The notes: generated from the sequence alone by a model not told the origin. A stretch of 64,000 nucleotides of DNA from Streptomyces sp. NBC_01498 (GCF_036327775.1 NZ_CP109598.1:6429501-6493500); one strand, 5' to 3'. Positions 51,635 through 61,217 are shown, counted from the first letter of the stretch. Program-made: numbers and translations.

Positions 51635-52635
51635 CAGTCTCGCTCCCTTGCCAGCAGCTGAACGGGCAGCACTGCCAGGAGGACCAGTGCCAGGAGGACG
51701 ATGCCGAAGGCGGACGCCAGGCCGACTTCGCTCTGGGTGAAGGCGAGCCGGAAGATCGAGATGCCGGGGACGAGGGTGCTGTTTCCCGGACCGCCCTTGG
51801 TGGTGGTGTAGATGATGTCGAAGCTGCTCAGCGCGGCGATCACGGTGATGGTGACCAGTACGGCGATCTCGCGCCGCAGCCCGGGGAGGGTGACGGTCAC
51901 GAACTCCCGCCACCAGCCCGCTCCGTCGAGCCGTGCCGCCTCGTAGAGGGAGGCGTCGATCTTTCCGATGCCGGTGAGCAGCAGGATCGTGCAGAGGCCG
52001 GTGAGCACCCAGGAACCGATGAGGCCGACCGCCGGAAGCGCGGTGCCGAAGCCCGCCAGCCAGGACCGGGACAGGAAGCCCAGGCCGACGGAGTCGAGGA
52101 TGGTGTTGATGGTGCCGGTCTGCGCGTACATCCACGACCAGGCGATACCGGCGGCGACCAGCGGGATGATCTGCGGCAGGAACAGCACCGTACGGGCGAT
52201 CGTGGCGAAGGGGCCGGGCCGCATCGTACGGATCAGGGTCGCCAGGGCCAGGCCGGCGGCGACCGGGATCACCGTGAAGAAGACGATGAGGATCAACGCG
52301 TTGACGATCGATATCAGCAACTCCGGCTCGGTGAAGACCCGGACGTAGTTGTCGATGCCCGTCCAGGTGGCGGCGCCGATGCCGTTCCAGCTGTAGAGCG
52401 AGTACCGCACGGCCGTGATCAGCGGATAGATCACGAAGGCGCAGAAGAACGCCAGGGCGGGGAGGACGAAGAGCCAGCCGACGGTGAGTCTGCGCCGTGC
52501 CTCCCCCCGCGCGGAGGAACGGCCGTGCCGGCGAGGAGCTGGTCCGACGCCCGTGGCGTGAGCGCCCTCTCCGGCCCGGCCGGGGGCCGCCGCCGTCAGG
52601 GGCGGAGCCTCGTGCCTACGGGCATCGTCGCTCAT
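51634..52635 (-). CDS. Carbohydrate ABC importer permease (MalF/LacF-like)
   Basis: A 333-residue permease of the same importer, with a 50-residue charged N-terminal tail, six hydrophobic segments and the EAA loop LYEAARLDGAGWWREFVTV. The segment TTTKGGPGNSTLV is characteristic of MalF/LacF-like proteins. ATG 52635 overlaps the binding-protein stop. Confidence 0.93.
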   Translation of the reverse strand: MSDDARRHEAPPLTAAAPGRAGEGAHATGVGPAPRRHGRSSARGEARRRLTVGWLFVLPALAFFCAFVIYPLITAVRYSLYSWNGIGAATWTGIDNYVRVFTEPELLISIVNALILIVFFTVIPVAAGLALATLIRTMRPGPFATIARTVLFLPQIIPLVAAGIAWSWMYAQTGTINTILDSVGLGFLSRSWLAGFGTALPAVGLIGSWVLTGLCTILLLTGIGKIDASLYEAARLDGAGWWREFVTVTLPGLRREIAVLVTITVIAALSSFDIIYTTTKGGPGNSTLVPGISIFRLAFTQSEVGLASAFGIVLLALVLLAVLPVQLLARERD

Positions 52636-54011
52636 GAACCGGCCAGCTCCTTCACGTAGTACTCCTGGATGGAGTCGACGAACGCCTTGGGCTCCATGCG
52701 CCTGGTCAGCAGCTTCTGCTCGTCCGGCTGGAAGGCGCCCGCGTAGATCCCGGCCGTGGTGTTGGCCATGAAGTCGACGAATCCGTCGTCGGATCCGACC
52801 TTCGCCGACGCCGAGAGGACCTGCTCGGTCAGCGAACCCTTCTTCCCCTCCGGCATCGCCTGCGAGGGGTCGCCGCCGGGGGAGGCGCCCGTCACGTCGA
52901 CGACGATCTGCCGGGCCTTGGGGTCGGTGTGGATCCAGTTCAGGAAGAAGGCCGTCGCGTCGGCGTTCTTCGCCTTGGCCGGGATGGCGAACGAGTTCGC
53001 GGCGCCCATCGCGACGTACGGGCCGCCGGCGGTGGCCGGAGGAGCCAGGAAGAACCGGGCGGCACCCTGCCCCATCGCCTTGTCGGTTCCCGCGGCGTCC
53101 CAGTTTCCGTCGAACATCAGCAGGCCCTTGCCCGCGTGGAAGTTGGCCACCATCGTCGTGTAGTTGATCGCGTTGACGTCGGACGGGAAGTAGCCGGCGT
53201 CGGCCCACTTCTTGAAGACGGTCGCGCCCTTGAGACTGGCCTCGGTGGCGAAGGTGGCCCCGGGCTTGTTGAACATCCAGTCGACCAGTTCGGACTTGTC
53301 CCCGTACTGGTTGATCAGCGCCTGGAGCGCGAAGGTGCCGACACCGTCCTGCATACCGATCTGGACGGGGAGGATCTTGGCGGCCTTGGCCTTGGCCATC
53401 CACTCCTCCAGCTCGGTGACGGTGGCCGGCGCGCCGGAGAGCCCCAGCTGCTTGGCGTACTTCTCGTTCACGTAGACGCCCGTCACGCTGTAGCCCAGGC
53501 CCATCTGGTACAGCGAGCCCTCACCGCGCACCCCTTCGGCGCTCATGCGGGAGGCCGCGAGCTGACCGACGGAGAACTTGTCCCACCCGTAGCCCTTGAA
53601 ATACGGGTCCAGATTGGTCAGGAGCCCGTCCTTGACGGTGTCGCCCATGGTGGGAAGGCGGATGAGGTCCGGGGCGTCGGCGCCGGCGAGGAGACGAGGC
53701 GCGTTGGCGGTGAGGTTCTGGAAGCTGTCGCGAACGATCTTGAACGTGACGTTCGGGTGCTGCTTGGTGAACTCCGCGGCCAGATCGCCGGAGACGGGGA
53801 AGCCCGTCTCGTCCTGGATCTTGATCGTGATCTTGTCGGACGTGAGCTTCAGGTCCACCTCGCCCGAGCCCTTCGGGGTCGCGGCCGGTGATCCGGGAGC
53901 GCATCCCGCCAGGGCGAGTGCCCCCGCCGCGACGGCGACCGCAACGGCCCTTCGGTGCGCGGGTATCGCGGTGCCTCGTCCCTCGCGGGGACGGATCGAA
54001 TTGAGTGCCAT
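52632..54011 (-). CDS. Carbohydrate ABC importer substrate-binding lipoprotein
   Basis: A 459-residue extracellular binding protein (family 1). The first 40 residues hold a basic twin-Arg-like start (AHRR) and a hydrophobic stretch ending LALAGCAPGS, the lipobox cysteine. The rest has the usual layout, for example FHAGKGLLMFDGNWDAAG and AFFLNWI. ATG 54011 is chosen over an upstream in-frame start because of the signal sequence. It is the first gene of the leftward operon and is divergent from lacI; the gap contains the palindrome at 54151-54166. Confidence 0.92.
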   Translation of the reverse strand: MALNSIRPREGRGTAIPAHRRAVAVAVAAGALALAGCAPGSPAATPKGSGEVDLKLTSDKITIKIQDETGFPVSGDLAAEFTKQHPNVTFKIVRDSFQNLTANAPRLLAGADAPDLIRLPTMGDTVKDGLLTNLDPYFKGYGWDKFSVGQLAASRMSAEGVRGEGSLYQMGLGYSVTGVYVNEKYAKQLGLSGAPATVTELEEWMAKAKAAKILPVQIGMQDGVGTFALQALINQYGDKSELVDWMFNKPGATFATEASLKGATVFKKWADAGYFPSDVNAINYTTMVANFHAGKGLLMFDGNWDAAGTDKAMGQGAARFFLAPPATAGGPYVAMGAANSFAIPAKAKNADATAFFLNWIHTDPKARQIVVDVTGASPGGDPSQAMPEGKKGSLTEQVLSASAKVGSDDGFVDFMANTTAGIYAGAFQPDEQKLLTRRMEPKAFVDSIQEYYVKELAGS

Positions 54012-54138
54012 CTGCGTGACTCCGTTGTCTGAGCGTGCTCCGTGGAAGGTACTTCCAGGGGCGCGGGCGGGTGCCGTCGAGTACGGCGATCGACCTGCGG
54101 GAGGAGGGTGCGGGAGCAGCAGCCCATGCGAAGATGGG

Positions 54139-54166
54139 GCTAAACTGCTTGCTAAAAGCATTTAGC
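54139..54166. promoter_or_regulatory. LacI-type operator in divergent sugar-operon control region
   Basis: GCTAAAAGCATTTAGC (54151-54166) is a palindrome with 14 of 16 symmetric bases and a central GC, the form bound by LacI/GalR regulators. It overlaps TGCTT-N5-AAGCA (54146-54160), and a further GCTAAA half-site is at 54139-54144. It lies in the AT-rich part of the 277-base gap between the binding-protein gene and lacI and probably controls both. Confidence 0.72.
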
Positions 54167-54288
54167 GGTGCTCATAGTCGGACGCGGGACGATCCCTGTC
54201 AAGAAGAAATTCTCAGCGGGTGGAGTGCCGTGATTGTGTGGAGACCGGCGCGCGCACCCACACGCGGCGCCGCAGGGGAGGGGAAACC

Positions 54289-55317
54289 ATGGGGCGCAAG
54301 CGCGTCACGCTCGCCGACGTCGCCCGGCGCGCCGGGCTGTCCACCAGCGCCGCGTCGATGATCCTCAACGGCAGGCCGGACTCCCGGCTCTCCGCCGACG
54401 CCCATGCCCGCGTCAACGAGGCCGCCGCCGAGCTCGGCTACCGGCCGAACGTCGCCGCCCGTGGCCTGCGTACCGACAAGACCCTCACCATCGGCTTCAT
54501 CTCCGATGTCGTCGCCACCACCCGTTTCGCCAGCGGCCTGATCCGCGGAGCGCTGGACGCCGCCCAGCGGGCGGGGCACGTCGTGCTCGTCCTGGAGACC
54601 GGCGGCGACCCGGAGCGGGAGTCCGAGGCGATCGGGGCCGTGCTCGACCGTCAGGTCGACGGCATAATCTTCGCCGTCATGCGCGCCCGGGAACTGTTCG
54701 TGCCCGAGATCCCGTCGGCCACCCGCGTCGTCACGCTCAACGCCACGGACGCCAAGCACCCCGCGTCGGTGCTTCCCGACGAACTCGCCGGCGGCGCCTC
54801 GGCCGTCGGCCTCCTCGCCGACGCCGGTCACCGGGAGGGAATCGCCCTCATCGGACACGACGCGGCGGCCGAGAAGGAACTCTTCCACTCCACCACCGTC
54901 GCGCGCCGCATCGCCGGGATCCGCGCCGCGATGGGTGAGCGGGGACTGCGCTTCGCCGCCGAGGAGTCGTGCCTGGAGTGGGAGCCGCAGCACGGTTACG
55001 AGGTGACCCACGCCCTCCTCGAACGCCGGAGCGACATCCGTGCCCTGCTGTGCATGAACGACCGCCTCGCCTTCGGCGCGTACCAGGCGCTGGCCGACCA
55101 CGGCCTGTCCGTCCCCCGTGACGTCTCCGTCGTCTCGTTCGACAACGACGAACTCGCCTCCTACCTCAGGCCCGGCCTCACGACCGTCGGGCTGCCCCAC
55201 GAGGCCATGGGCCGGGCCTCCGTCGAGATGCTGCTCGCCCCCGGCGGACCCTCCGGCGGCCGTTTGATCCCCATGCCGGTGATCGAGCGAAGATCGGTCC
55301 GGGCCCCCACGAGATGA
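54289..55317 (+). CDS. LacI/GalR-family transcriptional regulator
   Basis: A 342-residue regulator with an N-terminal helix-turn-helix (TLADVARRAGLSTSAASMIL, residues 5-24) and hinge, then a periplasmic-binding-like effector domain (FSFDNDELASYL-type C-terminal region). GGGGAGGGG precedes ATG 54289; an earlier in-frame ATG at 54220 has no homology. It should repress the divergent importer, glycoside-hydrolase and serine-hydrolase operon until its sugar is present. Confidence 0.93.
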   Translation: MGRKRVTLADVARRAGLSTSAASMILNGRPDSRLSADAHARVNEAAAELGYRPNVAARGLRTDKTLTIGFISDVVATTRFASGLIRGALDAAQRAGHVVLVLETGGDPERESEAIGAVLDRQVDGIIFAVMRARELFVPEIPSATRVVTLNATDAKHPASVLPDELAGGASAVGLLADAGHREGIALIGHDAAAEKELFHSTTVARRIAGIRAAMGERGLRFAAEESCLEWEPQHGYEVTHALLERRSDIRALLCMNDRLAFGAYQALADHGLSVPRDVSVVSFDNDELASYLRPGLTTVGLPHEAMGRASVEMLLAPGGPSGGRLIPMPVIERRSVRAPTR

Positions 55318-55386
55318 GGACGTGCCCTCCCCACACTGGCGCCGTCCCCGTGGGCCCGCCGTAGGGAGTCCGGAGACCTCGACGCC

Positions 55387-55700
55387 GTGCCTCGGTCCGC
55401 ACGCCCCGGTCGTGCGCCACCGACCACGGTCGCCGGCCTCGACACCCGCCTCACCCTCGCCGCCGCCGGGGTGGGGCTCGCCGTCGTACCGCGTCGCGCG
55501 GTCGGGCCCGGCCGGCGTGTCGACGTGTGTGAACTGCGGGAACCGTGGGAGCGCCGCCCGCACCTGCCGGCCTGGGGTGCGAAGGCGGACGCCTCGCCGA
55601 CCGCCGAGGCGACGGCCGCGCTCGCCGCGCACCCGCGCGCCGCCGCGCTCGCCGAACCGGCGCGCTCTCCCGGGGCGCCGGACCGACCGGAAGCGGCGGA
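55387..55700 (+). pseudogene. LysR-family regulator remnant (C-terminal end)
   Basis: A short stretch reads TRLTLAAAGVGLAVVPRRAV and continues for about 40 residues like the end of a LysR effector-binding domain (the usual LVAAGLGVALVP motif). No helix-turn-helix or upstream half is present; sequence before it is unrecognisable. It is taken as the last third of a deleted lysR gene. Confidence 0.55.
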
Positions 55701-56229
55701 CCGGACGAGACCCGGCTCCCGTCCGGGGCTCGCCCTCCCCGGCGACAGCGGGACGGCCCCGGGCCGGTCCCCGGCAAGGCCCGCCGTCAGGCTCGGCCGC
55801 CGCGGCGCGGCGAGATCGTGTCTCCCGCGTTGATCGTTGTGCCACGGCTCGCGGCACCGGCCGTGCCGCCGTCGACGCTCGGCTTCCCGCTCGAACCACC
55901 CGCGCCTGCCTCGCCGTTGAGCGCCGTGAGGGTGACCGTGCCCGAGGCCGGCGGCGGTGTCCAGGACCGTGCCCAGAGCCGTCGTCCTGCCGGTCGGGGT
56001 GCGGGCGGCGACCGAGCAGACCCTCGGCTGCCCACGACGGCGACCGCCCCCGAACGTCGGCCCGTACGTCGGTTTCAAGCCAGGGCGGTGAGGGTGTGCG
56101 CCTATCGCACGGCACGGGGAAATGGCTTCGCATCAGGCATCTGATCTTCTTCGATCGTTTTTTGATCGAAAATCAGCTAGTCGAGCACTATCTATGCAAA
56201 AAGTAACGTCATGCGCAAGTCTCACTATC
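55701..56229. other. Non-coding gap with no recognisable gene
   Basis: I see no supported gene here. A minus-strand frame (about 55787-56035) contains a Gly/Thr-rich stretch that could be a relic of a secreted protein, but I cannot assign it. From about 56140 the base composition turns AT-rich (for example GATCGTTTTTTGATCG), unlike all surrounding DNA, and forms the upstream region of the next gene. Confidence 0.5.
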
Positions 56230-56255
56230 TGTCCTGTAACGGTCCTTACAGGACA
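56230..56255. promoter_or_regulatory. Perfect 10-bp inverted repeat upstream of the nuclease-fold gene
   Basis: TGTCCTGTAA and TTACAGGACA are separated by six bases, a perfect dyad of 26 bp, 47 bases before the start codon at 56302. It is either a regulator site or a hairpin in the leader. No regulator gene lies next to it. Confidence 0.65.
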
Positions 56256-56301
56256 TGCCGGTTGCCGGGAGGATCACAGCACCAACCAGGGAGGGGACCC
56301 C

Positions 56302-57033
56302 GTGTCTGACGACTTCGGGCAGGACGGCGAGCAATCCGAAGAGGAGACGAGCACGTCCGGTACGTCGAAGGGGAAGCGCAAGTACCAGCAGGGCAGCGGC
56401 AAGGAGGCTCCGCCCAAGCGCGCACGGACGGAAGTGACCGACGTCGACGGGAGCGAGGACGACGAGGACAGCGAGGACAAGGAACGGTCCTCCGAGGAGG
56501 AGTACCGCGGTCAGCCCACCGGCACCTACTCACCGTCCGGATCGAGCGACGAATCGGACAGCTCGCAGGGCACCACGGCGGACTTGGCGTCCTACGGGCG
56601 GTTCATCCGGGTCGTGGTGACCTGGGCGAGGGCCAACCAGGATCGCGTCGACGCGATCTGCGACACGCCGGGCGGCTGGGAATCCTGGCTGGAGGTCGAG
56701 CTCTATCTCGCGCTGAGGGCAGCCGGCGTGGAGGTCACCCGACAGCCGCCGTTCACGGTGGACACCACCGGGGGCTCCCGCGCGGACCTCTACGTCGACA
56801 ACCGCTTCCTGATCGAGATGAAGGTCGAGACCGGCAGGGAGAAGGCGTCCAGCTTTGTGAAGCGCCTGGTCACCGACCTCAACAAGGTGGACAGCAGGGC
56901 GGGGGACCGCCCTGCCGCGGTGGTCGGCTTCAGCTGGTCGGAGCAGAGCAGGATCGCCTGCACCCAACAGCTCGGTGCGCCCATCAGGGTCGGCGTCCTC
57001 TCCATCTTCCAGGACGCCTCCCTCGCCGGGTGA
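56302..57033 (+). CDS. PD-(D/E)XK nuclease-fold protein with acidic, NLS-like N-terminus
   Basis: A 243-residue protein from GTG 56302, behind a GGGAGGGGA ribosome site. Residues 1-95 are low-complexity, rich in Ser, Glu, Asp and Gly, and contain two basic clusters, GKRKY and PPKRAR, followed by an acidic run; this looks like a eukaryotic nuclear localisation signal. Residues about 95-243 look like a restriction-endonuclease-type fold: a conserved Glu in ESWLEVELYLALR, then ADLYVDNRFLIEMKVE, which has the D-x(n)-E-x-K pattern. I do not know a named family. It may be a DNA-acting toxin or effector. No signal peptide or immunity gene is evident. The AT-rich leader suggests acquisition. Confidence 0.7.
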   Translation: MSDDFGQDGEQSEEETSTSGTSKGKRKYQQGSGKEAPPKRARTEVTDVDGSEDDEDSEDKERSSEEEYRGQPTGTYSPSGSSDESDSSQGTTADLASYGRFIRVVVTWARANQDRVDAICDTPGGWESWLEVELYLALRAAGVEVTRQPPFTVDTTGGSRADLYVDNRFLIEMKVETGREKASSFVKRLVTDLNKVDSRAGDRPAAVVGFSWSEQSRIACTQQLGAPIRVGVLSIFQDASLAG

Positions 57034-57114
57034 CCCTCCCGGGCCGAACGGCGCCCGCTCCGCGCCGTTCGGCGCCTGTCGGTGAGGCGGAGGGTGGCGA
57101 ACGGGTGCCGGGGC

Positions 57115-57470
57115 TCAGTCGGTGTCGATGCCGCGCGCGGCGAATATCGTCGCCGCGTCCGGCACCGCCAGGACGCCGTCCTCCACGAAGGTGATCTCCC
57201 GCAGGTTGGGCAGCGGGGCGAGGTCGTCGAGCGAGCGGACGTCGAACAGGTCGTCCTCGCCGTCCCAGGCGGGGGCACAGTGCCGGAAGACGTCCGCCCC
57301 GGCGTCGAAGCACAGCTCCTCGACACGGGTGAGCAGCTCGGCCGGGATCTCCAGAGCCTCGAAATGGGCCTGGGACCCGGGCAGCACCTCCGTGTGGAGG
57401 CCGTTCTCCAGGACGTAGGACGCCGGGTCGCCGATCCCCCGCTCGGCCAGCAGCACGGGCAGGTAATCCT
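57115..57470 (-). pseudogene. Unknown gene, 5'-truncated
   Basis: About 118 codons on the minus strand read like a real protein: YVLENGLHTEVLPGSQAHFE, then FDVRSLDDLAPLPNLREITF and the end IFAARGIDTD. I do not recognise the family with certainty. Upstream of about 57470 the same frame is merely antisense to the AraC remnant, so the 5' part is gone. It may still be expressed as a fusion from a chance start. Confidence 0.5.
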
Positions 57471-58215
57471 GAACAGCCGCTCCTGGCTGGAGCTCCAGGG
57501 CGGCACGGGAGAGGGGCCGCCCCGCGAGATCGAGGTGCCGGTCGGCTGCTCCGCCTTCCACGATGACGCTGCCAACCTGGTCGACACCGACGACATCGTC
57601 CTCGGCGGACATATCGATCTCAACCCGGCAGGAGAGGCCCTGCTGCTGGAGGCGCTTCCACCAGTCGGGCACGTCCGCGCGTCGGCCGCCGCAGCACCCC
57701 GCTTGTGCGGCAGCCTCGACCGGATCCTCGACGAGGTGGCCGGCAACCTCATGGGCTCCGCGTTCGCCGTCCGACAGCACGGTCAGCTCCTGCTGCTGGA
57801 CATGCTCCGCGCCTGCATCGATCAGGCCGAACTTCCCCCGGGACGGCTGCGGCTACTGGCCGACGAACGGCTGCGTCCGGCGCTCAACCTCATGCACGCC
57901 GAACCCGGGCACCCATGGCGGCTGGAGGAACTGGCGCGCGCCGCGTCGATGTCCCGGACAACCTTCGCCGCGCGTTTCCGGATCATGGCGGGAACGCCAC
58001 CGCTCACCTACCTCAGCCGCTGGCGGATACTGCTGGCGCGGCGCGCCCTCCGCGAGGGAGACGACCGCATCGCCTCCCTCGCCTCCGTCCTGGGATACGC
58101 ATCGGAAAGCACGTTCAGTACAGCGTTCAAACGGGAGGCAGGGGAGTCGCCCCAGCGTTACCGGTACCGGATGCGCGACGAAGCGGAGACCCACGCCAAG
58201 CCCTCACGGACATGA
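57471..58215 (+). pseudogene. AraC-family regulator, 5'-truncated
   Basis: About 245 codons match the second half of AraC regulators with an N-terminal cupin_6 domain: LGGHIDLNPAGEALLLEALPP is the end of the ligand domain, and residues from HPWRLEELARAASMSRTTFA to ASESTFSTAFKREAGESP are the double helix-turn-helix. The first 60-80 residues (the cupin strands) are missing; the frame upstream of about 57470 is antisense to the neighbouring remnant. DNA-binding residues look intact, but without the ligand domain start it is probably not functional. Confidence 0.75.
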
Positions 58216-58774
58216 CGCCCCGAGCGGGACCTGACACATGGTGGCTGTTCGGGAGATCGCCGGTGGACCGGCGGGGACGGCGGTGTCTGGCCGCGAGTCA
58301 GCACCACGGGGAAGGCGTCGGCCTGCTCCAGCTCGAAGCGCCAGCCCTTGCCGTAGCGGGCATCCGCGGCCGCCCAGTCGAACGGAACCCGTACCCCGCG
58401 CCAAACACCTCCGATCCGCCGCGGACCAGACAGCCGGTAGAACAAAGCCGCCCGCAGTAGACGAATTCGAGGTTCTACACTGAGCACCGATGTGAATCTG
58501 TTGCGGCAGGAGCAGGTATTAATCAACCTGGCGGCGAGGGTTTATGGGGCGACTGGCGTAGTGACATGGAATGTTCTGTGCGGTGCTTCCCCCCGTGCTA
58601 CTGTCGTTCTCAGTTGCAGTTGTGGATCCCAAAGACTTCAAGTGCACCCTCCGGCTTTTCCGTCGGTGGATGCGCTTTTGTATTTCCGGCCAAGCTTCCG
58701 GACGGGTGATCATCGCGGCGACGTGAGTTCCACACAGTGTGGAATTCAGGGCTTTGCCCCCGAAGGAGATCAAA
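58216..58774. other. Gap with possible gene debris and the cold-shock leader
   Basis: From 58216 to about 58480 a minus-strand frame (VPFDWAAADARYGKGWRFEL) looks faintly protein-like, but has no start or domain I can name. From about 58490 the sequence is less GC-rich and probably carries the promoter and a long 5' untranslated leader of the cold-shock gene, as is usual for such genes. I could not fix the promoter. Confidence 0.45.
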
Positions 58775-58978
58775 ATGGCTAGTGGCACCGTCAAGTGGTT
58801 CAACGCGGAAAAGGGTTTCGGCTTCATCGAGCAGGATGGTGGCGGCGCTGACGTGTTCGCCCACTACTCGAACATTTCTGCCTCCGGTTTCCGTGAGCTC
58901 CAGGAGGGCCAGAAGGTGAACTTCGACGTCACGCAGGGCCAGAAGGGCCCGCAGGCGGAGAACATCACTCCCGCCTGA
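58775..58978 (+). CDS. Cold-shock protein, CspA family
   Basis: A 67-residue single cold-shock (OB-fold) domain with RNP1 KGFGFIE and RNP2 VFAHYS, as in SC-type Streptomyces Csp proteins. A strong AAGGAG lies 6 bases before ATG 58775. It binds single-stranded RNA and DNA as a chaperone. Followed by a strong terminator, so it is a single-gene unit. Confidence 0.95.
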   Translation: MASGTVKWFNAEKGFGFIEQDGGGADVFAHYSNISASGFRELQEGQKVNFDVTQGQKGPQAENITPA

Positions 58979-58996
58979 TCGCCGGCATCGCGACTT

Positions 58997-59030
58997 GTTG
59001 GGGCCCGCACCTTGGGGTGCGGGCCCCAAC
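58997..59030 (+). terminator. Strong terminator of the cold-shock gene
   Basis: GTTGGGGCCCGCACC, TTGG and the exact reverse complement form a perfect 15-bp stem with a tetraloop, 18 bases after the stop, followed by TGTTGTTT. Confidence 0.92.
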
Positions 59031-59322
59031 TGTTGTTTCCCCATGCTCCACGCCGTCTTCCGGCCCGCTCGCCCCGTTCGGGTTCCCTTCGTGGAGGCTC
59101 TGCCCCCGAGTGGTCCTGTGGCCAGTTCTCCGGCAATGAATTCCAGCCGTGCTGCGCCCGCCCTCGCCAGTGGATTCACTGCACTGTGGTTGATTTCCTG
59201 GGCGGCCGACTTGCCGCTATTTAACTTCTTGCTTGTCCGTTCCCGGCTCGTTCTTGCGATTCCTTGCGCGGTCATTCTGCCCAAGAGTTCCTCGATACGT
59301 GCCGCATCGAGAGAGGTTCAGC

Positions 59323-60867
59323 TTGAACCGCACGCCTCGCACGAACGACCGTTATTCCCGTACCCGCTCCGGCGGCTCCACCGGAGGCAACAGCCGCTTC
59401 CGCCCCGGGTCGTCGTCCGGCTCCGGACGCCCCGGCTCCTCCGGCCGGTCCGGGGGCGGCTACGGCCGCCGGCCCGCCGCCCTCCAGGGCGAGTTCGCCC
59501 TGCCGGTCACCCTCACCCCCGCCCTGCCCGCCGTGTCGAGCTTCGCCGAGCTCCAACTGCCCGACCCCGTCATGACGACACTCGCCGGCCTCGGCGTGAG
59601 CGAGCCCTTCCCCATCCAGGCCGCGACACTGCCGAACTCGATCGCGGGCCGCGACGTCCTGGGCCGCGGGCGCACCGGCTCCGGCAAGACCCTCGCCTTC
59701 GGTCTGGCACTCCTGGTCCGCACGGCGGGCCAGCGCGCCCAGCCCAGGCAGCCGCTGGTGCTCGTCCTCGTACCGACCCGTGAGCTGGCCCAGCAGGTCA
59801 CCGACGCGCTCACCCCCTACGCCCGCGCGCTGAAGCTGCGGCTCGCCACCGTCGTCGGCGGCATGTCGATCGGCCGCCAGGCCGGCGCGCTGCGCGGCGG
59901 CGCCGAGATCGTCGTGGCGACACCCGGACGGCTCAAGGACCTGATCGAGCGCGGCGACTGCGCGTTGGACCAGGTGGCCATCACCGTCCTCGACGAAGCC
60001 GACCAGATGGCCGACATGGGCTTCATGCCCCAGGTCACCGAGCTCCTCGACCAGGTACGGCCGGACGGCCAGCGCATGCTGTTCTCCGCGACACTCGACC
60101 GCAACGTCGACCTGCTGGTACGCCGCTACCTGCACGACCCGGTGGTCCACTCCGTGGACGCGGCCGTCGGCACGGTCACCACCATGGAGCACCACGTCCT
60201 GCACGTACAGAACGCCGACAAGTACGCCACCACCACGGAGATCGCGGCACGCGACGGCCGGGTACTGATGTTCCTGGACACCAAACACGCCGTCGACCGG
60301 CTCACCGAGCACCTGCTGAACAGCGGAGTACGCGCCGCCGCGCTCCACGGGGGCAAGTCCCAGCCGCAGCGCACCCGGACACTCGCCCGGTTCAAGACGG
60401 GCCATGTGACGGTACTCGTGGCGACGAACGTCGCCGCACGCGGCATCCACATCGACAATCTCGACCTCGTCGTGAACGTCGACCCGCCCAGCGACCACAA
60501 GGACTACCTGCACCGAGGCGGACGTACCGCGCGCGCCGGGGAGTCGGGCAGCGTCGTCACCCTCGTCCTGCCCAACCAGCGCCGCGACATGACGCGCCTG
60601 ATGTCCGACGCCGGCATCGTCCCGCAGATCGCACAGGTCCGCTCCGGCGAAGCCGAACTGAGCAGAATCACCGGCGCCCAAGCACCCTCAGGCGTACCGG
60701 TCATCATCACCACCCCCGTCTCGGAGTTCTCGGAGCGCCGCAAGAGCACCGGCGGCTCCTCACGCGGGGGGCGCAGGAGGCCGGCGCGCACGCGACGCGC
60801 TTCCGCCGCGCCTCAGGCACGGACCGGCACGTCACCGAGTCGGCCTTCCGTCAACAGCGCTGCTTGA
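59323..60867 (+). CDS. DEAD-box ATP-dependent RNA helicase (RhlE/CsdA-like)
   Basis: A 514-residue helicase. Motifs in order: F..FPIQ (Q motif region), GRGRTGSGKT (I, with Gly-Arg in place of the usual Ala-x), PTRELAQQ (Ia), TPGRL (Ib), VLDEAD (II), FSAT (III), ATNVAARGIHID (V) and HRGGRTARAG (VI). Arg/Gly/Ser-rich tails lie at both ends. TTG 59323 is preferred as start: GAGAGG is 7 bases upstream and the following NRTPRTNDRYSRTR is typical of Streptomyces homologues; the frame is open further upstream without homology. Location between cold-shock genes suggests a role in RNA unwinding at low temperature. Confidence 0.92.
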   Translation: MNRTPRTNDRYSRTRSGGSTGGNSRFRPGSSSGSGRPGSSGRSGGGYGRRPAALQGEFALPVTLTPALPAVSSFAELQLPDPVMTTLAGLGVSEPFPIQAATLPNSIAGRDVLGRGRTGSGKTLAFGLALLVRTAGQRAQPRQPLVLVLVPTRELAQQVTDALTPYARALKLRLATVVGGMSIGRQAGALRGGAEIVVATPGRLKDLIERGDCALDQVAITVLDEADQMADMGFMPQVTELLDQVRPDGQRMLFSATLDRNVDLLVRRYLHDPVVHSVDAAVGTVTTMEHHVLHVQNADKYATTTEIAARDGRVLMFLDTKHAVDRLTEHLLNSGVRAAALHGGKSQPQRTRTLARFKTGHVTVLVATNVAARGIHIDNLDLVVNVDPPSDHKDYLHRGGRTARAGESGSVVTLVLPNQRRDMTRLMSDAGIVPQIAQVRSGEAELSRITGAQAPSGVPVIITTPVSEFSERRKSTGGSSRGGRRRPARTRRASAAPQARTGTSPSRPSVNSAA

Positions 60868-60932
60868 GGCAGGGGTTACCTGCCCGCAGGTCACGACTTC
60901 TCCGGCTCCCCCTTCGACTCAGCTGAGGAACT

Positions 60933-61217
60933 ATGCACTGCGTCATCGCCCGCTTTCCCTTCGAACTGGTCAAGAGCGAGGTCCTGCGTTCGATGAAAGG
61001 CGTCAAGCCCGAGCCTGTCACGGGTGAGTCCGTGATCATCGGCCGCCGTACCTACCCCGTGAAACAAGTGGGAGAAGTGATCACCAGGCAGGACCGGCGC
61101 GACTTCTCCGCCGGCGAAGTGACCAGGGCGATGACCCGCCTCGGCTTCACGTGCCGCACCATCTCCGCAGCCGCCCCGCCCCTCCCCTTCGCCCCCGGAA
61201 CGCCGACAGGCATGTGA
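60933..61217 (+). CDS. SCO5918-family protein
   Basis: A 94-residue basic protein of a small family that in Streptomyces sits next to the DEAD-box helicase and cold-shock genes (known as SCO5918 family). Conserved-looking core: CVIARFPFELVKSEVL, ESVIIGRRTYPVKQVGEVIT and DFSAGEVTRAMTRLGF. The core looks like alternating strands and helices with many Arg/Lys, compatible with nucleic-acid binding, but the function is not known. GAGG lies about 5-6 bases upstream of ATG 60933. Confidence 0.8.
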   Translation: MHCVIARFPFELVKSEVLRSMKGVKPEPVTGESVIIGRRTYPVKQVGEVITRQDRRDFSAGEVTRAMTRLGFTCRTISAAAPPLPFAPGTPTGM

